A stretch of 64,000 nucleotides of DNA from Mariprofundus sp. (GTDB lineage Bacteria > Pseudomonadota > Zetaproteobacteria > Mariprofundales > Mariprofundaceae): the NCBI GenBank assembly GCA_021772835.1, contig JAJFLE010000084.1, positions 1-64,000 on the forward strand. Reading direction: 5' to 3'. Below the pieces are notes generated by a model, which was not told the DNA's origin, did not search any database, and saw only the letters and a program-made list of their open reading frames with translations. Positions 54,646-64,000 of the stretch are shown in pieces. Both the position numbers and the translations under genes were made by a program. The first letter of the stretch is position 1; every line of letters starts with the position of its first letter.

Positions 54646-55317
54646 ATGTCCGAAACTAAACCTACTTCCAACCATTCATCGCATATCTCTGCAATGAGCC
54701 AGCGCGCCACCGCACTGGCTGCCATGATTCAGGCAGTCTATCTCGTTGACAGCATTGCACGCAAAGGTATGGCCGACGGGGATGATACCCGGGTGCTAAT
54801 GGAAAGTATTTTTTCACATGGCACACATGACACGGCCAAGCTTTATGGCGGACTAGCCAACCTGCACACGGGTCTACGCATCAGCAGCCAGATTCTGGGC
54901 GGCAAGGATCTGCCGCAAAGTAAAACATTGATGAGCTACTGTGCGGGGCTGCTGAGCATTGAAAGGCGACTGTCCAAACAGGTGGAAATGCGCACAAGTC
55001 TGACTCATGGTATGGCTCGCATTGAGAAACAGAAACAGTATTTTGGTGATGTCATGCATAACAACGTGATTGCAGCCATTGCCGACCTGTACGGCGAAAC
55101 CATCAGCACCATGAAGCCGCGCATTATTGTACGCGGCAAGACAGAACACCTTAGTCAGGCGGACAATACTCGTCGGGTTCGCGGCTTGTTACTGGCGGGT
55201 TTACGCGCTGCCCATATTTGGCGTGCAAATGGCGGCAGCCATTTAACACTGCTGTTAAGACGAAAGATGATACTTCGCGAGCTCGATCACCTTCAGCGCG
55301 CTATTGCGCTCGATTGA
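54646..55317 (+). CDS. hflD: HflD-family protein
   Basis: QRATALAAMIQAVYLVDSIARKG; LHTGLRISSQILGG; MSYCAGLLSIERRLSK; LLLAGLRAAHIWRANGG. Confidence 0.85.
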   Translation: MSETKPTSNHSSHISAMSQRATALAAMIQAVYLVDSIARKGMADGDDTRVLMESIFSHGTHDTAKLYGGLANLHTGLRISSQILGGKDLPQSKTLMSYCAGLLSIERRLSKQVEMRTSLTHGMARIEKQKQYFGDVMHNNVIAAIADLYGETISTMKPRIIVRGKTEHLSQADNTRRVRGLLLAGLRAAHIWRANGGSHLTLLLRRKMILRELDHLQRAIALD

Positions 55318-55411
55318 ACTCAATTTTATTACAACCCCGTATTTTCCACGCCTACCTGCACCCTAAAAACATGCTATAATATCGACACCTTAAAAAGGAG
55401 GAGAACTTATA

Positions 55412-55663
55412 ATGAAAATATTTTTATTATTATTTACGCTATTTGCGTTTTCCCTGCCAGCCAGTGCAGGTATGAACAGCATACAAGATAGAGCTGCAGC
55501 CGTTAAGACACAGACCGAGGGAAATAACGGTTACCACGCCCACCTTGCCCGCAAGCTGGCCAGCATCGCTGTTGAAGAAAAAGGTCAGTCTGATCTGCAC
55601 GCAGCCAAAGAGTTCATGAATATGGCTGAAGAACATGCGGCTCAGGCCGGAGGTGAAAAATGA
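55412..55663 (+). CDS. Small secreted protein of unknown function
   Basis: 83 aa, signal peptide MKIFLLLFTLFAFSLPASA; stop overlaps next start. Confidence 0.7.
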   Translation: MKIFLLLFTLFAFSLPASAGMNSIQDRAAAVKTQTEGNNGYHAHLARKLASIAVEEKGQSDLHAAKEFMNMAEEHAAQAGGEK

Positions 55664-56334
55664 TTAAACGTCTCGTTCTGATTGCCTCCACACTTTCCCT
55701 GGCAGCCTGTGCCGGTCACTCGATTGACACCGAACGCAGTGAGCTTTCTGAAGCCCGTGATGCGATTGCAGCATCCAAAGCGGCCGGTGGTGAAAAATGC
55801 GCACCAAAACTTCAGGCTGAAGCTGTAGCTGCCTACTACTGGGCCGCTCACGAATTGACTGAGACAGGTTACCATGCTGAAGAAAATGCCGAACTGATCG
55901 CCCGGGCAACCTCCAAAGCGAAAGCGGCTAAAGCTGCAGCCGGAAAAAATTGCGCTCCTCCACCCAAGCCCAAACCAGCTGCGCCCGCACCTGTTGAAAT
56001 CATCAAACTCGATGGCATCAACTTCCCGCATGACAGCGCTGAGCTGACGCCGGCATCCATCGCCAGACTCGACAAGGCAGTTGCCACACTGAACAGTCGC
56101 TCCAAGATCAGTGTTGAAGTAGCTGCCCATACCGACAGTTCCGGCAAAGACAGCTACAATCAGGCACTGTCTGATCGTCGTGCAACCAGTGTGATGAACT
56201 ATCTGGTATCAAAGGGCATTGCTGCCGACAGATTAAGCTCGAAAGGTTATGGTGAAACACAGCCTATCGTAAGCAATAAAACCAGCGATGGTCGCGCACA
56301 AAATCGTCGCGTTGAACTTCGCGTCATGAACTAA
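55660..56334 (+). CDS. OmpA-family peptidoglycan-associated lipoprotein
   Basis: Lipobox LSLAACAGH; C-terminal OmpA VEVAAHTDSSGKDSYNQALSDRRATSVMNYLVSKGIAADRLSSKGYGETQPI..NRRVELRV. Confidence 0.9.
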   Translation: MIKRLVLIASTLSLAACAGHSIDTERSELSEARDAIAASKAAGGEKCAPKLQAEAVAAYYWAAHELTETGYHAEENAELIARATSKAKAAKAAAGKNCAPPPKPKPAAPAPVEIIKLDGINFPHDSAELTPASIARLDKAVATLNSRSKISVEVAAHTDSSGKDSYNQALSDRRATSVMNYLVSKGIAADRLSSKGYGETQPIVSNKTSDGRAQNRRVELRVMN

Positions 56335-56454
56335 ACAGTCTCTAACGAGACGTTCATTCGATACGGGTCGCATGTTGCGGCCCGTATTTTTTCACACGTG
56401 GGCTTGCCTTGCACTCATTGTCACGGCTACTAGAGTGCCGTTCCCAACAGGAGT

Positions 56455-57978
56455 ATGCCCATGTTTCAGCTCTATTATAATCATGCTGCCAAAGCCAAAG
56501 ATGACATTCTTTCAGGACTGACCGTAGCGCTTGCTCTGGTTCCCGAAGCAGTTGCCTTTGCATTTGTTGCAGGCGTTCACCCGCTGGTAGGTCTGTATGC
56601 TGCATTCATGGTCGGACTGATCACCTCACTGATAGGCGGGCGCCCGGGTATGATTTCAGGTGCTACAGGCGCATTGGCAGTGGTAATGGTGGCACTGGTT
56701 GCCCAGCATGGTATTGAATACCTCTTCGCCACTGTCGTACTGATGGGTTTTATTCAGATTGGTGCAGGACTGCTCAAGCTCGGGAAATTTATCCGCATGG
56801 TTCCCTACCCCGTACTTATTGGTTTCGTAAATGGCTTGGCCATTGTGATTTTCCTCGCCCAGCTTCAGCAACTCCAGTTTGAAGATGGCTCATGGATGAG
56901 TGGTACTCCAATGTATATTATGGGTGGCCTGATCCTGCTGACCATGCTGATCATGCACTTCCTGCCTAAACTCACGCGTGCAATTCCTTCCGGTCTCGCT
57001 GCGATTATCGTGATTTCATCTATCGTGATCCTCGGCGGTCTGGACACAAAATCAGTTGGTGACATTGCCAGCATCGGTGGTGGTTTCCCGCCATTCCATA
57101 TTCCCGAAATCCCGATGAACTTTGAAACCTTGCAGATTATTTTACCGTATGCGTTCATCCTTGCTGCCATTGGCCTGATTGAATCACTGCTGACCATGAG
57201 CGTGATTGATGAAATGACGGATACCCGTGGGCAGGGTAATCGGGTCTGTATCGGACAGGGTACATCCAATATTGTAACCGGTTTCTTCGGTGGCATGGGC
57301 GGTTGCGCCATGATCGGCCAGAGCATGATCAATATCTCATCCGGTGGCCTGCGCAACCTATCCGGCATTGCCGCAGCACTCTTCCTGCTCAGCTTTATCC
57401 TCTTTGCCTCGCCTTTGATCGAATTAATTCCAGTAGCAGCCCTTGTCGGCATCATGTTTATGGTGGTCATCGGCACATTCGAATGGGGCACGTTCAACAT
57501 GCTCAACAAAGCCCCTCGCGAAGATGTTTTCGTGAGTATCCTTGTTGCCGCTGTCACCGTAGCGACCGATCTGGCTGTTGCCGTGATTGTTGGTGTGATT
57601 GCCACAGCCCTTATTTTTGCCTGGAAGCAGGCACGCCACGTGTATGCAGAAACCCACATCAATGAAAATGGCAGCAAAGTCTATGTTGTGCATGGGCCTC
57701 TATTCTTCGCTTCCATCCATCGTTTCAATGAACTGTTCAATGTAAAAAACGACCCGGATGATGTAATTGTCGATTTTGCCCATTCACGTGTAGCCGACCA
57801 CTCCGCCATTGAAACAATTGACTCTTTGGCCAACAAGTACACCAAAGAAGGTAAAACCCTGCATTTGCGTCACCTGAGTATTGAGTGCAAAGCGCTACTG
57901 GAAGACGCAGGTGATCTGGTGGAAATAAACATCAAAGAAGACCCTCACTACCACGTCGCCGACGATAAACTGGCCTAG
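56455..57978 (+). CDS. SulP-family anion transporter with STAS domain
   Basis: LSGLTVALALVPEAVAFAFVAGVHPLVGLYAAF; STAS VIVDFAHSRVADHSAIETIDSL. Confidence 0.93.
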   Translation: MPMFQLYYNHAAKAKDDILSGLTVALALVPEAVAFAFVAGVHPLVGLYAAFMVGLITSLIGGRPGMISGATGALAVVMVALVAQHGIEYLFATVVLMGFIQIGAGLLKLGKFIRMVPYPVLIGFVNGLAIVIFLAQLQQLQFEDGSWMSGTPMYIMGGLILLTMLIMHFLPKLTRAIPSGLAAIIVISSIVILGGLDTKSVGDIASIGGGFPPFHIPEIPMNFETLQIILPYAFILAAIGLIESLLTMSVIDEMTDTRGQGNRVCIGQGTSNIVTGFFGGMGGCAMIGQSMINISSGGLRNLSGIAAALFLLSFILFASPLIELIPVAALVGIMFMVVIGTFEWGTFNMLNKAPREDVFVSILVAAVTVATDLAVAVIVGVIATALIFAWKQARHVYAETHINENGSKVYVVHGPLFFASIHRFNELFNVKNDPDDVIVDFAHSRVADHSAIETIDSLANKYTKEGKTLHLRHLSIECKALLEDAGDLVEINIKEDPHYHVADDKLA

Positions 57979-58365
57979 CTTCGCTTACAGCGTGTAAGCT
58001 TTGATAACTGTTTCCGGGGCTAAACCCGGACGATCTCCACAGACGACTTATTCGCTATTGATTAGCCAGTGGAGATAAAGAATTTATCTGTAAGGATTCT
58101 TTTCTGTAAAGTTTCTGCCCACTTTACAGCACAGCCTCATCCTGGTTTGAGAAAAAAGCTGTCTGATGAGAACGGCCATCAAGCCAGACATCTGCTTGGA
58201 AATGGGTTCTACCCACCCCTTTAATTTCACTGATTTTTAGCATGCATATCACCCCGACCAGTTCAAATAGATTGGTCTCTCCAAGAGATTAAGCATAATT
58301 TGTACCAACAATCGGGACGCGATTATTTTTGTGTAAAGTCCGAAGAGTCGAATGTTCGAGACTGG

Positions 58366-58527
58366 CCCAGGCTGTATGAAAATAAAACCCATCGTTGTAA
58401 GTGTTCATAGGGTTGAAGGGCAATAAGGCCTACGAAATGAGTCCTCTTTGCCATATCATTGAATACCATGCCTATCCAGGATCACTCCCACCAGCATGAA
58501 ATATTTTGTGTTTTCATACAGCCTGGG
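58366..58527. repeat. 17-bp perfect inverted repeats flanking a 128-bp spacer
   Basis: CCCAGGCTGTATGAAAA (58366-58382) and TTTTCATACAGCCTGGG (58511-58527). Confidence 0.9.
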
Positions 58528-58689
58528 TCGAAAACGGCTGGTCAGGTCATCGCAGCATAGTATCGTTTTGCTTCACAATAGGGTGTCACCTTTGGCTCGA
58601 AACAGTCATTCGATAAACAAAGCATAGTTTGATTAAGGGGTTTGCATCTCCCCCAAATGAGGGACATACAGACAGTAGCGGGAAGGTGA

Positions 58690-60627
58690 TTAACCGGCAG
58701 GTACGATTTCACCCTTTTTGATGCTGAATACATCAAGTTGTTTCTGACCAACACCGGAATCATCAAATTTCACGTGACCTGTCATGGCCGGGAAACCTTC
58801 AGGTGCACGTAGCCCCCGAGCAATTTCGTGTCTGGATAAACCCAGACGACTGGTCATCACGGTTGCGATACGCATCGTATCATAAGCCAGACTCATTAAA
58901 TCAGATATCTTGTCATTGCCCCACACCTGACGGTGTTTAAACTGGAATTGACGAATATTGAGATCTTCCTGATTGCTGTTTACATCAACTGCAGTGTTGG
59001 ACGCAGCAAAGCGGGCTTTGGACAGGTAACGACCACGGTCATCCAGCAGATGGCCATCCTGCCAGCGGCTGGTGCCATACAATGGCACATTTCTGATCCC
59101 GGAGTATGCAAGCTGGCCTGCCAGCATCGCAACATGACGACCATCAAGAGCCAGATAAATACCGTCAAATCCGACCGGCATAAGTATCTCCATGTCCATC
59201 TCAGGTAACATCACCGCCAGCTCTTCATCAAGCTCAGCCAGCAAAACCTCATCATCCGTTTCATGACGTAACTTTCTCAACAGAGAGCGCTGGTCCATGG
59301 TGGATTTATCCAGATGAACAAGTTGGGAAATCTCGCCTCCCAGCCTCTGAAAGGAAACAGAGAACATTTCAGCCTCAGTCTGATCATCACGTGCCCCTGC
59401 CATCACGACCATACGCGTTGCACCCTGCTGCCATGCATAGTTGGCCATCACATAGACCTGGGCCAGAGGAGAAAGCGTATGAATAAACAGAGCATCCGAT
59501 CTGGCTGCAAGGTCCGTACGGCCTGTCAGACTGATTACAGGCAGATCGGATCTGAGGTATGGCAATAGCGCCTCGGTCGTTTCGGCCAGTAGCGGGCCGA
59601 TAATCATATTCACTGATTCATCTGCCAGCAGCTTATAAGCTTGAATGGCTGTCATGCTATCAGATGCCGTATCTTCAACGCGCAGTGTAATATATTCATC
59701 AAATTCAAGCCCGGCCAGGGCAACACGAATACCGCGCAGAGCTTCCTGACCATAACGGGCATAAGGACCGGTCAATGGCAGCAAAATACCGATAGTCGCC
59801 GCCCGAATTTCTCCACTTGCCCAGGCCTGCAACTGTTTGACGTTACGATGTGTTGGCTGAGATGCCGATAACAATTCAGCAATGCGGGCGACTGCTCTCG
59901 TATCACCTGTCATCAGCCGCGAGCGACCGGCATGCAGGTCAAAATCCGGCATCAGATCAGGTGACAATGCAAGCTCACGATGTAATTGTTCAATCGTTTC
60001 CATAGACGCACGGCGTGCAGCCATGCGCAACCAGCTATCCCTACCCCCCTGATCCACAGCTGCTGCTGCCAGCAACCAGTAGACTGCTTCACGTTCGGAT
60101 GCCTGCTGGGTAATTGCCGGTGCTAATTCAAAAATTTCATCTGCCAGCTCCCTGGTCAGACGTTCATGTAACAGAGCTTCGCGCATTTTTTCCAATGCAC
60201 GCCCTGCCTCGTCCTGAGATATCCACCATTTGGCCAGCCAAACATGAGCATAGGGAACCAGCGCATGTTTCGGGTGCGCCTCAATTACAGCACGGGTGAC
60301 TTCTGCTGCACCGGGACTCTGATTTTCCAACAGTAATTGTGCTTTGCGAAAAACGGCTTCTTCGCGAAGCAGGGGTTCACCCTGTTCAATAAGACGATCA
60401 AATCCTCGCATAACCTGGTCCAGATCTTCACCTGATCTGGCGCGTAACATCAGGGCCTGTACCTCAATCGCACTTATCGGGGCCTCCGCCATTCGCTTCA
60501 ATCCGGGCCGTGCTTTTTCCCCGGTTGTTACACCGGTTGGCTGTTTCGGCTGACAGGCACTGAGCAAAAGCAGGGAAAACGCCCCTAGCAAGGCATAGGT
60601 TACGGCTTTGGAAAGCATGGCTGCCAT
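58690..60627 (-). CDS. lpoA: LppC/LpoA-family penicillin-binding protein activator (periplasmic-binding fold)
   Basis: Lipobox LLLLSACQPKQ; TPR-like N-terminus; IGILLPLTGPYARYGQEALRGIRVAL; divergent to rsmI. Confidence 0.85.
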   Translation of the reverse strand: MAAMLSKAVTYALLGAFSLLLLSACQPKQPTGVTTGEKARPGLKRMAEAPISAIEVQALMLRARSGEDLDQVMRGFDRLIEQGEPLLREEAVFRKAQLLLENQSPGAAEVTRAVIEAHPKHALVPYAHVWLAKWWISQDEAGRALEKMREALLHERLTRELADEIFELAPAITQQASEREAVYWLLAAAAVDQGGRDSWLRMAARRASMETIEQLHRELALSPDLMPDFDLHAGRSRLMTGDTRAVARIAELLSASQPTHRNVKQLQAWASGEIRAATIGILLPLTGPYARYGQEALRGIRVALAGLEFDEYITLRVEDTASDSMTAIQAYKLLADESVNMIIGPLLAETTEALLPYLRSDLPVISLTGRTDLAARSDALFIHTLSPLAQVYVMANYAWQQGATRMVVMAGARDDQTEAEMFSVSFQRLGGEISQLVHLDKSTMDQRSLLRKLRHETDDEVLLAELDEELAVMLPEMDMEILMPVGFDGIYLALDGRHVAMLAGQLAYSGIRNVPLYGTSRWQDGHLLDDRGRYLSKARFAASNTAVDVNSNQEDLNIRQFQFKHRQVWGNDKISDLMSLAYDTMRIATVMTSRLGLSRHEIARGLRAPEGFPAMTGHVKFDDSGVGQKQLDVFSIKKGEIVPAG

Positions 60628-60664
60628 TGCAGCCGGGGGGTTAGATCGATAACGTGTCCACAAC

Positions 60665-61516
60665 ATGGATACGCAGCCTAAACATCAAACCTCATCCGGC
60701 CAACTTTTCATCGTGGCCACACCGATTGGAAATCTGAGCGATATGACGTATCGCGCCGTAGAAACGCTGAAATCGGTTGCCGTGATTGCCGCTGAGGATA
60801 CCCGTAACAGCCGCAAGTTATTGCAGCATTATGGCATCAATACGCCTATGATTACTGTGCATGAACACAATGAGCAGGCCATGCTGGATTCACTTCTGAC
60901 ACGTCTGAACAGTGGTGAAGATATTGCCCTGATTTCCGATGCCGGTACTCCACTCATCTCTGATCCCGGATACCGCTTGGTCTCCGGACTGCGGCGAGAG
61001 GCCATTCGCATTACACCGATTCCCGGTGCCAGCAGTATTTTAACCGCCCTGTGTGCCGCAGGTTTACCAACCGATCATTTCCGCTATGCAGGGTTTCTTG
61101 CCCGTAGCGGCAATAACCGCCGCGAAGCATTAAACAGGTTGATCGGTTCCGATGAGACTTCAATCATTCTGGAGTCACCACGAAGACTTCTGGCTACCCT
61201 CAGAGAAATCCAGAAACTGGACAATAACAGGGAAGTGGTAGTCGCTCGTGAGCTAACCAAATTGTATGAAGAGTTTGTTTCAGGCCCCGTACACGAAGTT
61301 ATCACTCATTTCGAGCAACATGAACCGCGAGGAGAAATTGTCCTGTTGCTCGCACCTGCCAGTGAAGAAGCGGTGGATCTTTCTGACCAGCAAATCATTG
61401 CATGCCTGAATGCCGAAGCCATGCAGGCCCTGCCTCCTTCAGCTCGCGCCAAAGCCGTTGCCAAAACTCTGGATGTACCAAAATCGAGGGTCTACGCACT
61501 TATCAACAACACATGA
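60665..61516 (+). CDS. rsmI: 16S rRNA (cytidine1402-2'-O)-methyltransferase
   Basis: LFIVATPIGNLSDMTYRAVETLKSV; AEDTRNSRKLLQHYGI; ISDAGTPLISDPGYRLV. Confidence 0.97.
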   Translation: MDTQPKHQTSSGQLFIVATPIGNLSDMTYRAVETLKSVAVIAAEDTRNSRKLLQHYGINTPMITVHEHNEQAMLDSLLTRLNSGEDIALISDAGTPLISDPGYRLVSGLRREAIRITPIPGASSILTALCAAGLPTDHFRYAGFLARSGNNRREALNRLIGSDETSIILESPRRLLATLREIQKLDNNREVVVARELTKLYEEFVSGPVHEVITHFEQHEPRGEIVLLLAPASEEAVDLSDQQIIACLNAEAMQALPPSARAKAVAKTLDVPKSRVYALINNT

Positions 61517-61875
61517 GTACGGCTCAGGGACAAGCAGGTGAAGAACGGGCAGCCCGCTTTCTCAAACGCAAGGGCTTCAAAATTCTGGGGCGTAATATCC
61601 GCCTCGGCCGCGGAGAGTTGGATATCGTTGCGTGCAATCACGATCTGCTACTGTTTGTTGAAGTAAAAACGCACAAAACCCGCGAGTCCGGGTTATTGGC
61701 CTTGCATGAAGACAAATGTGCCAGACTGTTATCGGCAGCAGAATCATGGCGCGCCATCCATGCCCAGTACGCACATTTACAATGCCGCTTTGATTTAATC
61801 ATTGTCACCCCTAGACTCGGCTTACTTAGCTGGGTTTCACCCCGCATCGAACATATGAGGAATATTATCAACTGA
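61513..61875 (+). CDS. yraN: YraN/UPF0102 family nuclease-like protein
   Basis: GQAGEERAARFLKRKGFKILGRNIRLGRGELDIVACNHDLLLFVEVKTHK. Confidence 0.92.
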   Translation: MSTAQGQAGEERAARFLKRKGFKILGRNIRLGRGELDIVACNHDLLLFVEVKTHKTRESGLLALHEDKCARLLSAAESWRAIHAQYAHLQCRFDLIIVTPRLGLLSWVSPRIEHMRNIIN

Positions 61876-62462
61876 TGAATAGTGATCTGATCCGCAAAGC
61901 CATGTTAGATGGCATCGAGCTTCGCCAATCATGTAGCGAAAGTATGACCGAACCGCTGCTTAAAGCGGCCCGCACCATCGTCGAGTGTCTGCAGGGCGGA
62001 GGCAAAGTACTGGCCTGCGGCAATGGTGGGTCGGCTGCCGATGCACAACATTTTGCGGCAGAACTGGTCAACCGTTTTGAAATGAACCGGCGAGGACTGG
62101 CTGCTGTTGCCCTCACCCACGATGCATCAGTGATCACCAGTATCGCCAACGATTTTTCATTTGATCAGATATTTTCACGCCAGGTCGAAGCCTTAGGCCG
62201 CCCCGGCGATCTGTTGCTGGCCATATCCACCAGTGGTGCCTCAGCAAATGTGATTGCAGCCGTCGACAGGGCTGGAGAGATCGGTATGAGTGTCATTGCC
62301 CTGACCGGTAAAAACGGTGGTGAACTTGGCCAGAATGACAACATCAGCGTACACTTGAACATCAACCATGCTTCAACACCGCGCATTCAGGAGATGCACA
62401 TCACCTGCCTGCATATCCTATGCACACTGGTGGATGATGAAATGTTTGGAGGGGCCTCATGA
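61875..62462 (+). CDS. gmhA: SIS-domain protein: phosphoheptose isomerase GmhA / DiaA
   Basis: VLACGNGGSAADAQHFAAELVNRFEMNRRGLAAVALT; STSGASANVI; EMHITCLHILCTLVD. Confidence 0.88.
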   Translation: MNSDLIRKAMLDGIELRQSCSESMTEPLLKAARTIVECLQGGGKVLACGNGGSAADAQHFAAELVNRFEMNRRGLAAVALTHDASVITSIANDFSFDQIFSRQVEALGRPGDLLLAISTSGASANVIAAVDRAGEIGMSVIALTGKNGGELGQNDNISVHLNINHASTPRIQEMHITCLHILCTLVDDEMFGGAS

Positions 62463-63412
62463 CGATCAAACCACTTTCGTTCACAAAGATTAAAACCGTT
62501 CCGCTGTCCAAACGCGATGTGGACAGTGACGGCAAAGATTTTGCCGCTCCATACAAGGCCGGTACCGGTTTCGAAAATTTCCTCTGCAGCCTGCCCAATC
62601 TCGGTTGTGCCGGAGACCTGTTCCGCCTGCGCGATGCCATCGTGTCAGCGCACCGGCACGGGCATCAGGTCTTTCTTGCCTGCGGCGGCCATGTCTTTGA
62701 TTCTGGACTTGGCCCGCTGATCTGCCGCCTGATTGAGCAGAAGCTTGTGACCGGTATCATTCTTACAGGTGCTGCCCTGGAGCAGGATATCGAAATTGCC
62801 ATGCTCGGGCAGACGGTATCGGCCAGTGACCGGGCTCTGAGTGATGGTAAATACTGTATCACCGAAGAAACAGGCTGTATGATCAATGATGCAATTAATT
62901 ATGGTACATCCGAGAACTGGGGTCTGGGTCAAAGTGTAGGCAAACGTCTGATAGAATCAGATCTGGAACACCTTGACCACTCTGTAGTCGCGACAGCTGT
63001 TCGTTACGGCATTCCGGTCACTGTACACCCTGCCATAGGTGCCGATGCTTTCGGCATGCACCCTGCAGCACATGGTGAATCCATCGGTGCAGCAGGCTTC
63101 AGAGATTTTCGTTTGCTTGCCGGCATGTTGGCAGAAGCCAATCACGGCGTTGTCATCAATATCGCATCGAGTGTAGTTCTGCCACGCGTACTGCTTCAGG
63201 CAGTCGATGCAGCACGCAATCTTGGCAACAACATTGAAAACATTACGTCTGCAGTAATCGACCCGGCTGCCAGCACCAACGCCATAACGGATGTAGTGAC
63301 CCGTTTGTCACTGCCCAATGGCAAGGGATACTGGTTATCCGGCCCGGATGAAATTCTCGTGCCTCTGCTATTCGCCGCTGTTCTGGAAGCTCTGGGTGAT
63401 GAAATAATATGA
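62459..63412 (+). CDS. Conserved Rossmann-like protein of unknown function, gmhA-linked
   Basis: VFLACGGHVFDSGLGPLICRLIEQKLVTGIILTGAALEQDIEIAMLGQT; EETGCMINDAINYG; 4-nt overlap with gmhA. Confidence 0.75.
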   Translation: MTIKPLSFTKIKTVPLSKRDVDSDGKDFAAPYKAGTGFENFLCSLPNLGCAGDLFRLRDAIVSAHRHGHQVFLACGGHVFDSGLGPLICRLIEQKLVTGIILTGAALEQDIEIAMLGQTVSASDRALSDGKYCITEETGCMINDAINYGTSENWGLGQSVGKRLIESDLEHLDHSVVATAVRYGIPVTVHPAIGADAFGMHPAAHGESIGAAGFRDFRLLAGMLAEANHGVVINIASSVVLPRVLLQAVDAARNLGNNIENITSAVIDPAASTNAITDVVTRLSLPNGKGYWLSGPDEILVPLLFAAVLEALGDEII

Positions 63413-63435
63413 ACAACACAACAGGAGATTTTTCC

Positions 63436-64000
63436 ATGTTCACATGGCGTTTGATTGCACTATGTGCTTTACCACTTTTTCTTTCCGGCTGCTTTGCGGC
63501 AGTTGTCGGAGGCACAGCCGCTGTAAGTTCTGGTGTTCACGATCAGCGTAGCATCGGCACCCAAATCGATGATGTGACTCTATCCACAAAAATCGATGCC
63601 CGCCTGATAGCAGAGAAGGATATGCCATCACGGTGGGTCAGCGTTCAGGTTATAGAGGGAAAGGCTACTCTGACCGGCCACCTGCCAACCGAACGACATA
63701 TTCAACGCGCCATATACATTACCGAAAGTATCAGGGGCGTTCGCTCCGTACATTCAGAGTTACTGGTTGGGAAACCGGCAATAGGTGCCATGATGTCCGA
63801 TTCTTGGATTACAGCACAGGTCAAAACAAAGCTGTGGAACGATAAGCTGGTCTCCGGCTTCTCCATCAAGGTGGATACTGTCGAAGGCAAAGTATATCTG
63901 CAGGGTATAGTCAATGACTTCGTTCAACGCCAGCGTGCCAAAGATATCGCCCTGAAAGTGGAAGGCGTGACTGCCATTGTTGACCTGATGCAAGTCGCCG
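63436..64000 (+). CDS. dolP: BON-domain lipoprotein (DolP/YraP-like), truncated by window end
   Basis: Lipobox LPLFLSGCFAAVVGGTAAVSS; two BON domains (VSVQVIEGKATLTGHL, FSIKVDTVEGKVYLQGIV). Confidence 0.85.
   Translation, partial: MFTWRLIALCALPLFLSGCFAAVVGGTAAVSSGVHDQRSIGTQIDDVTLSTKIDARLIAEKDMPSRWVSVQVIEGKATLTGHLPTERHIQRAIYITESIRGVRSVHSELLVGKPAIGAMMSDSWITAQVKTKLWNDKLVSGFSIKVDTVEGKVYLQGIVNDFVQRQRAKDIALKVEGVTAIVDLMQVA

Noticed and set aside
56865-57677. 270-aa minus-strand ORF antisense to the SulP transporter
   Set aside because: Shadow of the TM coding region; no recognisable motif.

Overview
Chromosomal window that looks like a Gram-negative proteobacterium. The taxon is not assigned; gene content alone might fit a Zetaproteobacterium-like organism, but that is only an impression. 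Most of it is housekeeping: ribF, ileS, fkpA-like, guaB/guaA, rplM-rpsI, TPR-lolB-ispE-tRNA-Gln-prs, rplY-pth-ychF, ppa-hppA, plsC-gmhB, trxB, mgtE, norCB, mfd, serB, hflD, sulP, lpoA//rsmI-yraN-gmhA-X-dolP. Interspersed accessory features: an IS256-type transposase tail beside a decayed pldA; a rifampicin-phosphotransferase-like enzyme with a TetR gene and candidate operator; a dihaem-peroxidase / histidine kinase / two-response-regulator operon whose kinase is split by a frameshift; and two tandem PAS hybrid kinases, one with Tyr in place of the H-box phosphoacceptor His. Best leads: (1) the HK with a His-to-Tyr H-box; (2) an rplY leader with mutually exclusive hairpins resembling an attenuator; (3) the CCP-HK-RR-RR operon; (4) tRNA-Gln whose 5' part encodes the last codons of ispE; (5) a 0.7-kb hairpin-rich gap at 57.98-58.69 kb. 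No CRISPR array, rRNA operon or complete mobile element was seen. All calls come from reading motifs by eye; no searches were run.
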